This document shows, in pieces, positions 34,801 to 45,970 of a stretch of DNA of 64,000 nt. Below the pieces are notes generated by a model, which searched no databases, was not told the DNA's origin, and saw nothing but the letters and a program-made list of their open reading frames with translations. A program made the position numbers and the translations under genes. Within the stretch, counting starts at the first letter, position 1. Every line of letters begins with the position of its first letter. Origin of the DNA: Gigaspora margarita (lineage: Eukaryota > Glomeromycota > Glomeromycetes > Diversisporales > Gigasporaceae); contig WTPW01000425.1 of the NCBI GenBank assembly GCA_009809945.1, positions 257,050 through 321,049 of the forward strand, given 5' to 3'.

Positions 34801-35110
34801 TTGTATTACTATTTAGCTGAGATACTTTGCTATCACAGATACCTCTAATGATTTTGCCAAAACAAGAATGCTTTCTCCAGCTCTGTTTTTACCCTGGATC
34901 TTTTCCTGCTGCAACCTTTGTTCAAATTTTTTCTTTGGTAACATTTGATTGGCTGCTTTTATTATTGCATTGTGAATAATGTCCCAAAGATGATCTAATT
35001 CTTTTTTCTCTGTGTTATTGTTCATTTCTGACTCCCTTCTAACAATCTTTGGAATAATTTTTCCAATCTTCTTTGTTTGCCTTATCATACAGGTAAATTA
35101 CATAAAGGTT
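34801..35110 (-). pseudogene. LINE fragment of a further family, ORF2 linker
   Basis: The minus-strand frame 35088-34813 contains ELDHLWDIIHNAIIKAANQM and LPKKKFEQRLQQEK, which resembles the stretch between endonuclease and RT in L1-type LINEs. It joins the truncated LINE B at 34800 without a visible target duplication. The product cannot be functional. Confidence 0.45.
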
Positions 35111-35128
35111 ATATTTAAATTTTGGATA

Positions 35129-35133
35129 ACAAA

Positions 35134-35191
<58 letters not shown>

Positions 35192-35192
35192 N
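35129..35192 (+). repeat. Poly(A) run of about 60 bases
   Basis: A nearly uninterrupted A tract with one undetermined base. It may be the 3' tail of a plus-strand retroelement lost on its left, or a simple repeat. The stretch to 35600 is AT-rich with no gene. Confidence 0.6.
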
Positions 35193-35616
35193 AAAGAAAA
35201 AAATTTTATAAAAGTTTTTTTAAAAATAAAATAAAGTTATATTTATTATTTGGATAATATTAATTAAATATTAAAGCTTATATGTAAAATATAGTTAATT
35301 CGCTTAATAAAAAGTGGATAAAAAATTTAAAAAGTTTATATTAAAGCTAATATAACCTCTATATGTATTGTTTGGGGTCCTGTTTTTATACGACATTTTT
35401 TATATTTTTGGGTTTCCTATAATGTTTACAGTAGTTTGCTACATTGTTTCGCAGTGGGTTTTGCACAACACTTTTTCTGGGCGCAGTTTTTTTTGCTTGA
35501 ATCTCTAATAGTATATTGTGTATGGTTCATACAACTTATATTGTAGTTTATAAAGTGTTTTGCCATAGATTTATAGTCATTTCGCAGTTATTTAGGATTA
35601 GTGTTAAGTTAGAGTA

Positions 35617-35750
35617 AGATGATTAGATTGGGTTAGGGTATGGTTAGTTGGGCTATGTTCATTACATCTCAAAAGCGTCAATGATTAGATTGAGTTAGGG
35701 TACAGTTAGTTGGGCTATGTTAATTACATTTCAAAGCATCAATGTACAGT
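35617..35750. repeat. Two-copy tandem repeat, unit about 66 bp
   Basis: GATGATTAGATTGGGTTAGG through TTGGGCTATGTTCATTACAT is repeated once with a few changes (second unit from about 35680). The surrounding 35193-36360 holds no gene I can support. Confidence 0.7.
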
Positions 35751-36364
35751 ACATAAATAAATTACAAAATATAGAGATTGGAACCACAAAAAATTTTGTT
35801 AACCATTTACTGCATCATTTAACTATAAATTATATGTTTAATTGTATTTAATCGTTTACTTAATCGTCTAATTCATATCAATATGATAAATATGATGTGT
35901 AACTATCAGGTCTCAAGTGTACCTTGACTGCAAGCTTGGCATCAACACTTGTTGATATCATTGCTTTGCAGATTACACATTCAAAAATCACATAATATGA
36001 ACTAATACCCAACCAATTTTGTTGTATCATTCTATGTATAATGACCTAATGATCCAAATGACTTTGGTCATTTATAAATAACCTAGGTCATTTGGTCATG
36101 AGTCATTTTTAAATAACTCGAAAATTAAATATAGGATTCGAAATTGACGGCCTTAAGGATAAAAGTACAGTACTATAATCGGTTAAGTCGGCTTTACAAA
36201 AATTGACTTGGCTAAGTCGACTAACCAACTTGAGTTGATTTTTTATCTATCAACTAGTATCACTATTATGATCCATGGTTGCTTATGGATCAAATGGGCT
36301 TAAGAGATTTTGAACTCTTTTTTTATTTTTATTTTTTTTTTAGAATTAGACTATAAAATTTTTT

Positions 36365-36517
36365 TTATCACCCAGGTGACCTGTGTTACCACCCACGGGT
36401 GACCCGTAGTGGGATTTTTTCTACTACCTAGTGTTCACCCAGGTCACCCAGGTGACCCACTCGCGGGTGACCCAGGTTAGGATTTTCATGACGGGTCTGA
36501 ACACTAATCCATCTATA
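36365..36517. mobile_element. hAT-like element A, solo right end
   Basis: CACCCAGGTGACCTGTG and CACCCACGGGTGACCCGTAG words end in ACGGGTCTGAACACTA, the right end of hAT-like element A. The partner left end is not seen upstream, so this is a truncated copy. Confidence 0.6.
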
Positions 36518-36680
36518 CATATGGTCCGGTGCAAAAATGTAGATACCTGAAGATTGTCACATGATTTTTCCTCTGATAAAAACTTGACAATCAAGTCGTA
36601 CAAATGTACAAATGATATAAAAGGTAAAAAGGGCCCAAACTTTAAATTTTGTACAAATTATCCATTATTTTTTTTCAATG

Positions 36681-37747
36681 ACTGACTTGCAAAGAGATCG
36701 AAGTCCATTAACTCCAAATGAAAAAAGATAATTCTTTGTGTTTATTAACATATTTCAGGCATTAGACAAGGCCAAAAGCCATGACAATACGTATCATTAT
36801 GCAACGAGGTTGCTATAGCTCTTGGTATTGGAGAGGCCACAGTTTCCCATATAGTTTCTAAACAAAATAAAAAAAAATTGAAGAATTATCAGAAAAAAAA
36901 GTTCCAGGTAGTCGATAATAATTTTGCTAAGCTTCTGCGTGGTATTATTCTTGCTGCAAACTTTTCAGAAACTCTTCTTTTGACACCTATATTACTACAA
37001 CAACTTGAAGAAAATAATTATACACTTTCAAAATGGCAGCTACTTCATGTACTCCATGAGTTGGGATACTATTATGGTCGTGGAGAACATAGAAATATAC
37101 TGCATGAATCATTAGTAAATGTTGCCTTCTGTAACCATTATTTGCGATATCGTTTTGAAAACTTACAAGAAGGAAACAAAGTTCTGATGAAACCAGAGGT
37201 TTTTTTGGATGGATCGTACTGCCATTTATACTCTCTGGGCGTGGTCCTTTGATTGTTATTTTTGAAGCAATTATCGTTGCATAATTGTAATACAAATAAG
37301 TTGCTTAGTGAAGTTGTTCCTAATTCTCTTTTAATGTAAGATCCGGCAATTAAGGCACCTTCATCAAGAGAAAGAAAAAGAATGAACACTGATGCTTGGG
37401 ATAATATCCCTAAAGTTGTCCAAAATTCTAATATTGCAGCAAATCACGTTGACTATCATGGAAATTTTACAGCTGATATCTTTAAAGATCTTTTTGATAA
37501 ACTTTGTACCAATATCAAAGAACATTATGGGCCAGTAGAAATTCATATGGATGGTGCTCGATATTATAAACGTCAGACTGAAGAAGTACCATTGTCAAAT
37601 TCAAAAAAAGCTGTATTAATTGAACTAGTAGTTGGGGTTTGGAAAAGGTCACTCGATAAGGCCATCAAATACAAAAATTTAAGTGACGACATAATATTAG
37701 TTGAAAGCGATTGCGATGATTTTGAAATCGAAGAAATCGATGATTAA
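36681..37747 (+). pseudogene. Tc1/IS630-type (DDE_3-like) transposase, degraded
   Basis: The N-terminal helix-turn-helix remains as VAIALGIGEATVSHIVSKQN (about 36810-36865), out of frame with its start. The winged part and linker follow (36878-37190, with NYTLSKWQLLHVLHELGYYY). The first catalytic Asp is in EVFLDGSYCHLYS (about 37200), after which the frame shifts. The second part resumes at 37382 (MNTDAWDNIPKVV) with the second Asp in EIHMDGARYYKRQ (about 37550). The expected stretch to the third acidic residue is shortened: LSNSKKAVLIELV follows soon after, and an acidic tail ends the frame. I infer an internal deletion and loss of activity. By family it would move its own TA-flanked element. 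Confidence 0.8.
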
Positions 37748-37895
37748 TAAAATTTTTTGTAAACGATTAATTTTTCAATAAATTTTACATTAAAATAAAT
37801 CCACGAACCTGAGTAATAAATAAATGCATTTAAATGCTTACATTAAATTGCAAATTTTTTTTTTTATTATAAGTACGTCGGGTATCTACATTTTT

Positions 37896-38581
37896 TTTTT
37901 TTATTTTAACCAGGCTAGGGTTTTACCCCTCCTGGGCGCAGTTGGTGTCTTTATTATTATCTGTTTGTTATGGGACCCTACAGGCCCCTATATTTTTTGT
38001 TACATAGTAATTTCTTATACTACAACTAAGCTACACCTCCCTTCCATCGATCTTTCCCCAACTGAGTTCAGCAGGTCCGCCATGGCAGGCTTTTTAAGAG
38101 GTCTTATCTTCTGCCTCCCCCACTCGCTTTTCTAGGGCGTTTCATTTTTCTTCTGCCTTGAGTACTTTGTTTGATTTTGGTTCGGTACCGCATGGCCGGG
38201 AACTTCAATTTTCATTTTTCATGTGGTCCAAGTCCATTTTTGGTATCTCGCATCCAGAATTCCACCGGAAGTATCCTTTTTGCATCTGGAATTTCACCAG
38301 AAGTATTCTTTTGTTCCACTGGAATTTCGCCAGAAGTATTCTTTTGCTGTGAGTTTCCTTTTTCGTCTGGATCTTCACTAGGGGTCCTATATACGTATAC
38401 CGTATTTTTTCATAGTGCTTCCAAATGTGGTTGTATACCCGCTCGTGGTCCTAGCACCCTGGTTCAGCCTGTCTGTTTCATGACTCCGTGTAGAATTTTT
38501 GTCCTCTAGTGAGGCTTGAACCGGCGACCTTGCGATTGGGAACCTGGGAGCGCAACCACTTCGCTATTGACCCGCAGGTCA
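37896..38581 (-). mobile_element. SINE with tRNA-like head, copy 2
   Basis: The 15-bp GGTATCTACATTTTT is duplicated at 37881-37895 and 38582-38596; these bases belong to the transposon's right inverted repeat. The T-rich start (37896-37908) is the tail, and the head with GGTCAATAGCGAAGTGG and GGTTCAAGCC (reverse strand) is at about 38510-38578. Frames within it, such as 38171-38509, show GISPEVFF-like repeats but no known domain. Confidence 0.9.
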
Positions 38582-38830
38582 GGTATCTACATTTTTGCAC
38601 TGGACCATAATTATATATAGCAAAACAAATAAAAATTAAATCTTCTTAATATTAGGGTAAGGGTAAAGATTAGATATTAGAATAGAGCTTTATATATGAT
38701 AAATATGAAATATGATAAAATATAGCAAGAAATTTTTTTTGAATAAAAAAAGGAGTTTCATAGACAAAATTTTTAGTTAGAAGCGATTTTTTAAAAATTT
38801 TTTATTTTTGTTACACAAAATTGTTTTGCA

Positions 38831-39479
38831 AGACCTGCGGGTCGATAGTGTAGTGGTTACGCTCCCAGGTCCCCAAACGTAAGGTCGCCGGTTCAATCCC
38901 CACTAGGAACATTAATTCTACATGGAGTCACGAGACGAACGGGCTGAACCAGAGTGCTAGGACCGCGTGCTGGTACATAACCACATTTGGACGCTCTATG
39001 AAGCCATGGCATGTGAAAAGCAGACCCCTAGTGAAGATCCGGACAAAAAAGGAAATAAAGAATACTTCCGGCAAAATTCCGGTGGAACAAAGAATACTAC
39101 CGGTGGAATTCCGGTTGAATAACAAAGGATACTACCAGTGAAATTCCGGTTGCAAGATTCCCGACTAGGCGCCACCAAACCAAAATTGGACAAAGTACTC
39201 AAGGCTGATGACAAATGGGAAGTCGTAAATAGCGCGCAGGGGGGGCAAAGACTCCTTAAAGAGCCTGCTGTGGCGGACCGGCTGGACTGAAATTGGGAAA
39301 ATGTTCGATGGAAGGGAGGTGTAGCTTAGTTGTAGTAATACAAAAAAATGTATACAATAATAACATGAACAAAATGTAAGGGGCCCGGGTCTGTTGGGTT
39401 CCCATTACTAAAAAATAAGACCTTAATAAAAGAAGTGCCAGCTGCGCCCCTAGCTATGCTCTAGGGTTAAAAATAAAAA
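38831..39479 (+). mobile_element. SINE with tRNA-like head, copy 3
   Basis: AAAATTGTTTTGCA flanks both ends (38817-38830, 39480-39493). The head reads CTGCGGGTCGATAGTGTAGT with a B box GCCGGTTCAATCC (38887-38899). The body has repeated TTCCGGTGGAACAAAG-like units (about 39065-39160). The tail is CCTTAATAAAAGAAGTGCCA, CTGCGCCCCTAGC and GGGTTAAAAATAAAA. From here to 40190 I see only AT-rich sequence. Confidence 0.92.
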
Positions 39480-39493
39480 AAAATTGTTTTGCA

Positions 39494-40189
39494 TGTTACA
39501 CCTGATCTTTAATTCTAATTGGATTGGTGAAATTCACCACTGGCGAGCATTAAACTTATCCATTTTTTTATAATTTTTCAGATTTTTATTTATTTTTGTT
39601 ATATAAGATCCTGTAACCTAATTGGTCAATCATATTAACCTGTGATATAACAATCTACAATATTTATTAACATCTTTTATTTATTATACAGCACAAGACA
39701 ACAAGAAATATTCAACTTTTTTTAGAAGATGCCATATTTAGAGTATATAATACAAATTCTGATTGGGCAATTTTATTAAGGCACCAAAATTGGTTAAGTA
39801 TTACAGTATATAAAATTAGAGCAAAAAAAAAAAATTCTACTAAATTACTTCAAAGACATTGTATTTTGCAACATTTACTACTGCACTATTTCTTTATTAT
39901 AATATACATGATTGTAGTTATGATTTGAGCCACATAATATAATTGTTGTATATTTAAAAAGTCTTATTATAGTCATATTCTAGTAAAAATAAGTATGGCA
40001 ACTGCTAAGCATTGTTTATAAGCATTGTCTGTAAATTTGACATAATTTTGCATACTATAAAGTAGTAAATATGATGGATTACTCAATTTTTAATAATGAG
40101 TATTAACCAATAAAATTGTTTACACATGACTAGCATTAATATGATTGGGTAATTTTTTTGTGACAAATTTCTGTTTTACTATTAGGGCC
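39494..40189. other. AT-rich interval without a gene
   Basis: Nothing coding, no inverted ends and no tandem unit stand out between the SINE and the truncated LINE B. It may be unique host intergenic sequence, one of the few such stretches in the window. Confidence 0.5.
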
Positions 40190-42560
40190 ATTGCCCAGAA
40201 TGAGTTACCTGTGATTAAACTTTTCCAGACCATACATAGTCTAGCTTTTAACATGTTCCCAACTATTAGAGCCTTTAGACCATAATTCTCAGGACCTTTT
40301 TGGAATATGGTCCACCTTGGGAGCATTTTATTCTTATCCTTAATCCACTTGGCCAAGAGCTCATTGATTTCCGCTATTTGCTTTCCTGTAGGAGGGACTA
40401 AATAAGACCTGTACCACACTTTAGAGAGGACAAGAGTGTTTGCCAGCAAAATTTTACCAACAATCGTTAGGTTTCTTCCTGACAGGCATTCCAAGTTTTT
40501 TTCCCATCTGCTTAATTATTTTTGTTCACATGTCCCTTTGGGGAGGCTGTTTGCCTGAACTTTGTAACTTAGTATTTTAATGGTGTCCTGTTCATTTATT
40601 TTCATAAATCTATCCGGTCCGCCACCAGTGTTAGTGGGATTAGTTTTGTTTTCATTTTATTAATAACAGCATTTGAGGCCCCTTCATACTGATTGAAGGT
40701 TTCTAAGGTCACTTTCCAATCTTTTCTGGAGCCCATTTCTATGAACAAATCATCTGTATACACGGACAACTTGAAAAACGATTGTTCAATTCTGATACCT
40801 TTAAAGAGGTTCAAATGCGAGACATAAAGCAAGAGGAAGAGAGGGGCCCCTTGTCTGACCACTCTTTTTACAGCAAAAGGTGATGAATGCCTTTTCTTCC
40901 CGATAATGTGGGCTTCTTGGTTTTGAAACAGGTTACCAACCATCTTAATTATACTAGAATCAAAGTTCATTTTGGACATCATCAACTTCAAAAACTCATG
41001 GTTAATCTGATCAAAGGCCTTCTTTTGATCCACTAATAACAGCTAGTTTTGCTTAGACAGGTCTGGTTGGTTGCGCATCGTGGTAATAATGTCCAGAGCC
41101 GCATCTGTAATTGCTCTGTCTTTAATAAAACCTGTTTAATGAGGCAGGATAATTATTTTGCAAATTTTATTTAACCTCCCTGCCATGATTTTCATGAATA
41201 ACTTGGTGTTCAAATTTACCAAAGAAATTGACTGCCAATTCTCTAACATTTCTTTGTTTTCAGACTTCTTTGGTATGAGCATTATCATATTTTTATGCCA
41301 AGAGATTGGCATTATTTCTGAAATACTAATTCTAGAACAGGGGTTACCATACCCACAAACTTGTAAAACTCGTATATAAGGCCATCAGTGCCAGGAGACC
41401 TGTTGTTTGGGAGCAATTTAATTGCTTGTTCTATTTCCTCCATGCTGACCTAAGGCAGACCCCTCGTCAAGTTCTCCGCTAGCTGCAGATCCCATTCCTC
41501 TTTTTTGTAAATGTTTTTATATTCCTCTTTTATATAATCTAGAACGTCCTCATATTTATCTTCATACTCCTCCAAAGCTTCGAAATTGCCTTCCTTTCTA
41601 ACCTTATAGCGTGAGAAGAAGAACTTGGTCCCTTTTCTATCCATCGTTCCTTTGAGCGGAGGTGCCACTTGTCCACTAATGCTGCAGTTTTTTCATATAA
41701 TTTGTCTGTCAGGCTGGCGAGCTCATGATCATTCTCTGGACTTAATCCTTGTTTTGCCTTTTTTTCTTTGAATTTAGAAATTGTGTTATTCGGCTTAAGT
41801 ATTTTACTTTCATGCCTCTTAGGTTTCCTAAATGCTCTTATTATCAATTGCAGCCTCAATTTACACCCATCCCAGTATTCTGCTGCATTTTCCAACTCAA
41901 GTTCAGCCTTTTCTTTGTCCAGTTTCCATATAGGACTACCATATGCTTTAGCTTTAGAGGACAGCGTACATGTCACAAGCAAGTGGTTCAAGTTACCGAA
42001 TTTAGAAGTATGTTAAAAAGGGACTGATCTCTGAGCATTTGGCTACATTAAAAAATTCTGACATTTTTCCTTCAAGAATTCTCTTAAAGGGCCTTGTTGC
42101 AGTTCTGCTTGACTAACTCTATTTAGTGTCAGGTTCAGATTTAGATTGAAATCTCCTGCTATGATATTAATGCTGTCTTGTTTCTGTATTGGGGTCCAAT
42201 CACTAAGGAATTTGACTCTGTCCAGCTGGCGCAGGAGAGCATATACATTGAAATGGCCTTTAACTAAAAATTCTGTTTTTATAACTCTATCGTCCATGTC
42301 TATTTTTGTCGCTTTAAATTCTATTACTTTATTACCAGCTAATATAGCTGTTTTGTTCGTCCATATGGAATTATAGATCCATTGTGCCTTAAGAAAGTCC
42401 CTTGTGTTTTTATTTGTAGTATTAGTTTCTTGTAGTAGTATTATGTCCATTTTGTAGGATTTCAGTAGAGTAAGAGTAATGCATTGTTTATCTTTGTTAT
42501 TTAATCCTTTTACGTTCAGGGTTGCTATCTTAAGTTTAAAGTTTTGTGTCATGATTCGTA
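40190..42560 (-). pseudogene. LINE B ORF2 (endonuclease and RT), 3' end missing
   Basis: Read leftwards: the start KLKIATLNVKGLNNKDKQ (about 42540), IILLQETN (about 42430), NIIAGDFNLNLNLTLNRVS (about 42160), then linker (41991-41539), and RT with MDQKKAFDQINHEF (about 41030) and VVRQGAPLF for RQGDPL. Motif C is SVYTDDLFIEMGS, keeping both Asp residues. The connection domain LSGRNLTIVGKILLANTL is at about 40440-40490. The frame stops being LINE at about 40190, before the zinc finger. Frameshifts and stops occur at several points. Loss of the 3' end is unusual for LINEs and suggests a later deletion or rearrangement. Confidence 0.82.
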
Positions 42561-42564
42561 AAAG

Positions 42565-44640
42565 GTAGGGGCCCCTTATTTAATGACAGGAAGGGTTACT
42601 GCCTTCCCTTTTTTGTATGGGGAAGGTCTAGACTCAGCTTCTTATAACCTTGATTTTTCAGTTTTTTTGTTCTTTTTTGATGTTGCTGATTTCTTATTAA
42701 CAACAGGGGTGAATCCCTCTGAATGCAGCTATTCAGTGTCCCCTGGTTGAGTAGCTTTCATTGCTGTATCTAAGGTATGAGATTCTACATGTTCATTGCT
42801 TCAAGCTGCTATATCATTTGTAAAACTAAGGGTCTTTAGTTCATCCCTCAGATCTTTATTACCTCGCATATAGGTCAGGGTGGTTGCTTTCCTGAGTTAT
42901 CTTGTTGTGCTACTGTTTTGTCTTTAGTATCAAGAACCCCTGACATCTGCATTTCTGGGTTACAAGGTCATTTTCTGTTGTGTTAATCATTTCCACTTCA
43001 GTGCTATTTGTGTCCGGACTAGAGCCTATAGTTGCCTGGTTAGGACACTCTATTGTTACTTGTGTTTGTTCTTCCATATTGTTCATATTTATTCCCACAT
43101 TATCAATTTCCATGTCTGGGGTGGGTGCATAATCATATTCATCCTTTCCATTACCGGCAATGAGGTTTGCTTTTTTTTGTTTGTACTCCTTGTGGGCATT
43201 CCTTAGCTCAACCAATTCTTTGTATTGCATGCATTCCCTTTTGATATGTTCTTCTTTTTCACAAAAATAGCACACTTTCGCCACTGATCTTCACTCCATG
43301 TAGACCTTATTGTCCCACACGTGTGTGAATCTCGGAAGCCTGGTCTCTAGATCTGAGTCATCTGTCATTTCAAAAGTAACTATCCATTGATTAGATACAT
43401 ATGGTGTACCTTCTATTACCAAGGGTTTGATCGATACTATATATCCAAAACTATTAAAGCTTTCCTGAAGTGCTTCTGTAATGTCACATTTGTTTCCGAG
43501 GGGTATGTTTCTACATCTAACTGGAAGAAACATTTTCTTCATATCTACTGGGATATAGCCATAGTATGTTTTTCATAAAATTTCTAACCCTCTTGCAGCA
43601 TAGTACTTTTCGTTTATCCTTATCCATGAAGGTGACTTCCAGGTGTGTCCTGGTTCCTTTAGTAAAATGAGCTTTCACAGCAGAAATATGTATTTGGTAG
43701 TCTCAAATAAAGAGACCATTATTTCGTTAAATGAGCATTGAAAATTGTGGACATCTATGATCAAGGCATTGTTGTTTTTTGATTTAATGGAATTTCTAGA
43801 TGCAAAAGTCGAGAATATGGCCTTTTTATGTTTAAGTTTAGGGAAGAGAGCTGCCCAACTTCTGCACGGAGTGTTGTCATTTACTTCTCCCTGTGGGGGA
43901 TTAGTGTCTTGGTTCTTCTCAATAGGGTCCTATATTGTTTCTTGCTCTATTGTTTGTTCTATTTGCATTGACATGACTAGCATAAATTCTGGTTCATTGG
44001 TGGTTTCTGTGATGCCTCGTTGTCTTCTCTAGAGTGTTCCGTGGAAGAGTTGTTCCATATAGGGGGCATCCATAAATAACGTTATGCTTGAGGGGGGTCC
44101 CCCAAAATATAACGATTTTCCAATATATAGGGGGGTCCCCCTAACATAACGTAATATTTTTATAAAAATTTGTCTAAAACTTGACCCAGTGGTCCAAATT
44201 GGATGATTTTGGTACCATTCGAATCGTCTCGAGGAGAGGATTCGAATGGTACCAAAATCATTTGATTTGGATCACTGTATCACGATTTATTAACGAAAAC
44301 TATTGGTTATTATGTTTTCTTATAAAATTACTATAAAATCAATAGTATTTCGTTAATAAAACGTGATACAGTAATCAAAATGAAATGATTTTGGTACCAT
44401 TGGATTCGTCTCATAGAGACGAATCGAATGGTACCAAAATCATCCAAATTGGATAACTGGGTCATAATATATTTAAGGTTTTGTAAAATTATATATATAA
44501 ACATAAATTTTTTTATATAGTAGAGAGGGGTCAAGAGCTACTATGTAGGGGTACATAACGTTATTTATGGATGCCCCCATATTCGTGGTGCCTTTAAGAG
44601 CACTGAGTTCAAATTCTACTTTTTCATTCCAAGAGAGAGG
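42565..44640 (-). pseudogene. LINE B ORF1, split by a GGGGGCATCC MITE
   Basis: The N-terminal piece SWNEKVEFELSALKGTTN (44575-44640) lies beyond the MITE at 44062-44578. The core runs 43740-43291 with FFLPVRCRNIPLG and SIKPLVIEGTPYVSNQWIVTF (Trp kept). The knuckle CYFCEKEEHIKREC (Cys-X2-Cys-X4-His-X4-Cys) is at about 43230-43270. A low-complexity acidic part follows to about 42910. Frames shift at least three times. RNA-binding role by family only. Confidence 0.78.
44062..44578. mobile_element. GGGGGCATCC MITE, copy 2 (517 bp)
   Basis: The ends GGGGGCATCCATAAATAACG and CGTTATTTATGGATGCCCCC are perfect over 20 bp. ATA lies on both sides (44059-44061, 44579-44581). The interior matches copy 1 (3747-4709) without its nested insertions, so it serves as the reference form. 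Confidence 0.88.
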
Positions 44641-45762
44641 GTCAAAACAGCCGGCTATATTAATGCAGCCAAACAACATTTCAGCAAAGGCAAATGTTCT
44701 CATATTGAAATCACTTTTAAAAATAAGGAGACGGTGAAGGGCCTACTTCAGGCATATCCCTACAGATGCTAGAAAAACATACCACTCAATAAAATGCAGA
44801 AATGTCCTATTAGGGATAAGGACGAGATATCAGATGCACTACATGACGCATTTGAGAATATTGGCAATGTATCATCGATTAGTCCTTTATTGATCAAGGG
44901 CACACCATATCTATCTGACCAATAGATAGTCGTTTTTGACACCACTGATAACTCATCTTTAGAGGAAAGGATTCCCAGATTCGCACATATCTGGGACAAT
45001 AAAATTACCACAGAATGGAGATCAGTGCCTAAAGTATGCTACTTCTGCAAAGAGGAAGGACACATCAAGAAGGACTGTCAACAACTCAGAACTTCAATTC
45101 AAACCAGGGAAAAAGCCAGAAGAGAATGGAATTTATCCTCTCTAGAATCACCTATGGAAAGTACAAAGCAGGAGGTTCATCCCTCCTCAGAAGACCATGT
45201 GGCAAACCCTGACATTATAGAATCTTACGATATGCAATTGGATAAAACCTGAGATGTATCTATTGAAGAGCCAATTGTTGAGAAGGATTTGGTCACACTA
45301 CACCCTCCCATCATGGGTCTGGTTAACAAGCTATCGATTTATGGTTACAACAATGCAGGCCCTGCAGTAGTTCCCCTGCTGCAGAAGACTCAATGCAAAC
45401 AGATACAACATCTGACCTGAACTCCCCAATAGATGAGGCGGAGGAGATAGGCAATTTCATCTTGTGAAACACTCCAAAAACAAAAAAGGATGCAATCACT
45501 AGCAAGTTGGATAAAAAGAAAAACTTGAGACCCGCCTCTTATACTAGTAAAGGGGAAGGAGTCGACCCCAAACACTAATTGGGCCAAATAACCTATCATA
45601 TAAAATGCCTCAGAATTTAAACATAAAAATGCTTCATTAAACGTGAAAGGGTTAAATAATGGAGGCAAACAAATGAACACTTTAACACTATTGAAATCAT
45701 ACAAATTAGATATTATTATTCTACAAGAAACCAACTTGAACAATAAAAAACAATAGATTAGA
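44641..45762 (+). pseudogene. LINE A, outer copy: ORF1 and start of ORF2
   Basis: ORF1 starts within the core (AAKQHFSKGKCSHIEITFKN, about 44670). NIGNVSSISPLLIKGTPYLS follows, then a TAG at 44923-44925 in place of a conserved Trp. VVFDTTDNSSLEERIPRF and the knuckle CYFCKEEGHIKKDC (about 45040-45080) come next. ORF2 begins near 45606 with LNVKGLNNGGKQMNTLTLLK and reaches IILQETNLNNKKQ. At this point a second LINE A copy inserted; this copy continues at 53550-53639. Stops make it inactive. Confidence 0.8.
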
Positions 45763-45970
45763 ACAGAAATAGATCTACACACACTCTCTTCAGGACACGG
45801 TAGGCGGAGGGAGTAAATTTAAAAATACAAAATAACTTCACAACACAAGAAGAAGAAGGACACAGAAAATAAAGGTAGAGGGGCCTGGCCCCAGTTAATT
45901 AGAAAATGAAAGCTCGAAGAACCTGTATTCTCAGAAAACCCACAAAATATGGAACACAAAAAAAAACAAG

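Larger units (their letters stand above)
36522..38607 (+). mobile_element. Tc1/IS630-like DNA transposon with a SINE in its right end
   Basis: The ends TGGTCCGGTGCAAAAATGTA and ACATTTTTGCACTGGACCA are inverted repeats reaching GATACCTG, flanked by TA (36520-36521, 38608-38609). Without the SINE (37896-38581) the element is about 1.4 kb, a usual size for this group. It carries a degraded DDE transposase. Confidence 0.85.

Noticed and set aside
39494..40189. Promoter or gene remnant between SINE and LINE B
   Set aside because: No frame, motif or repeat distinguishes it from background AT-rich sequence.
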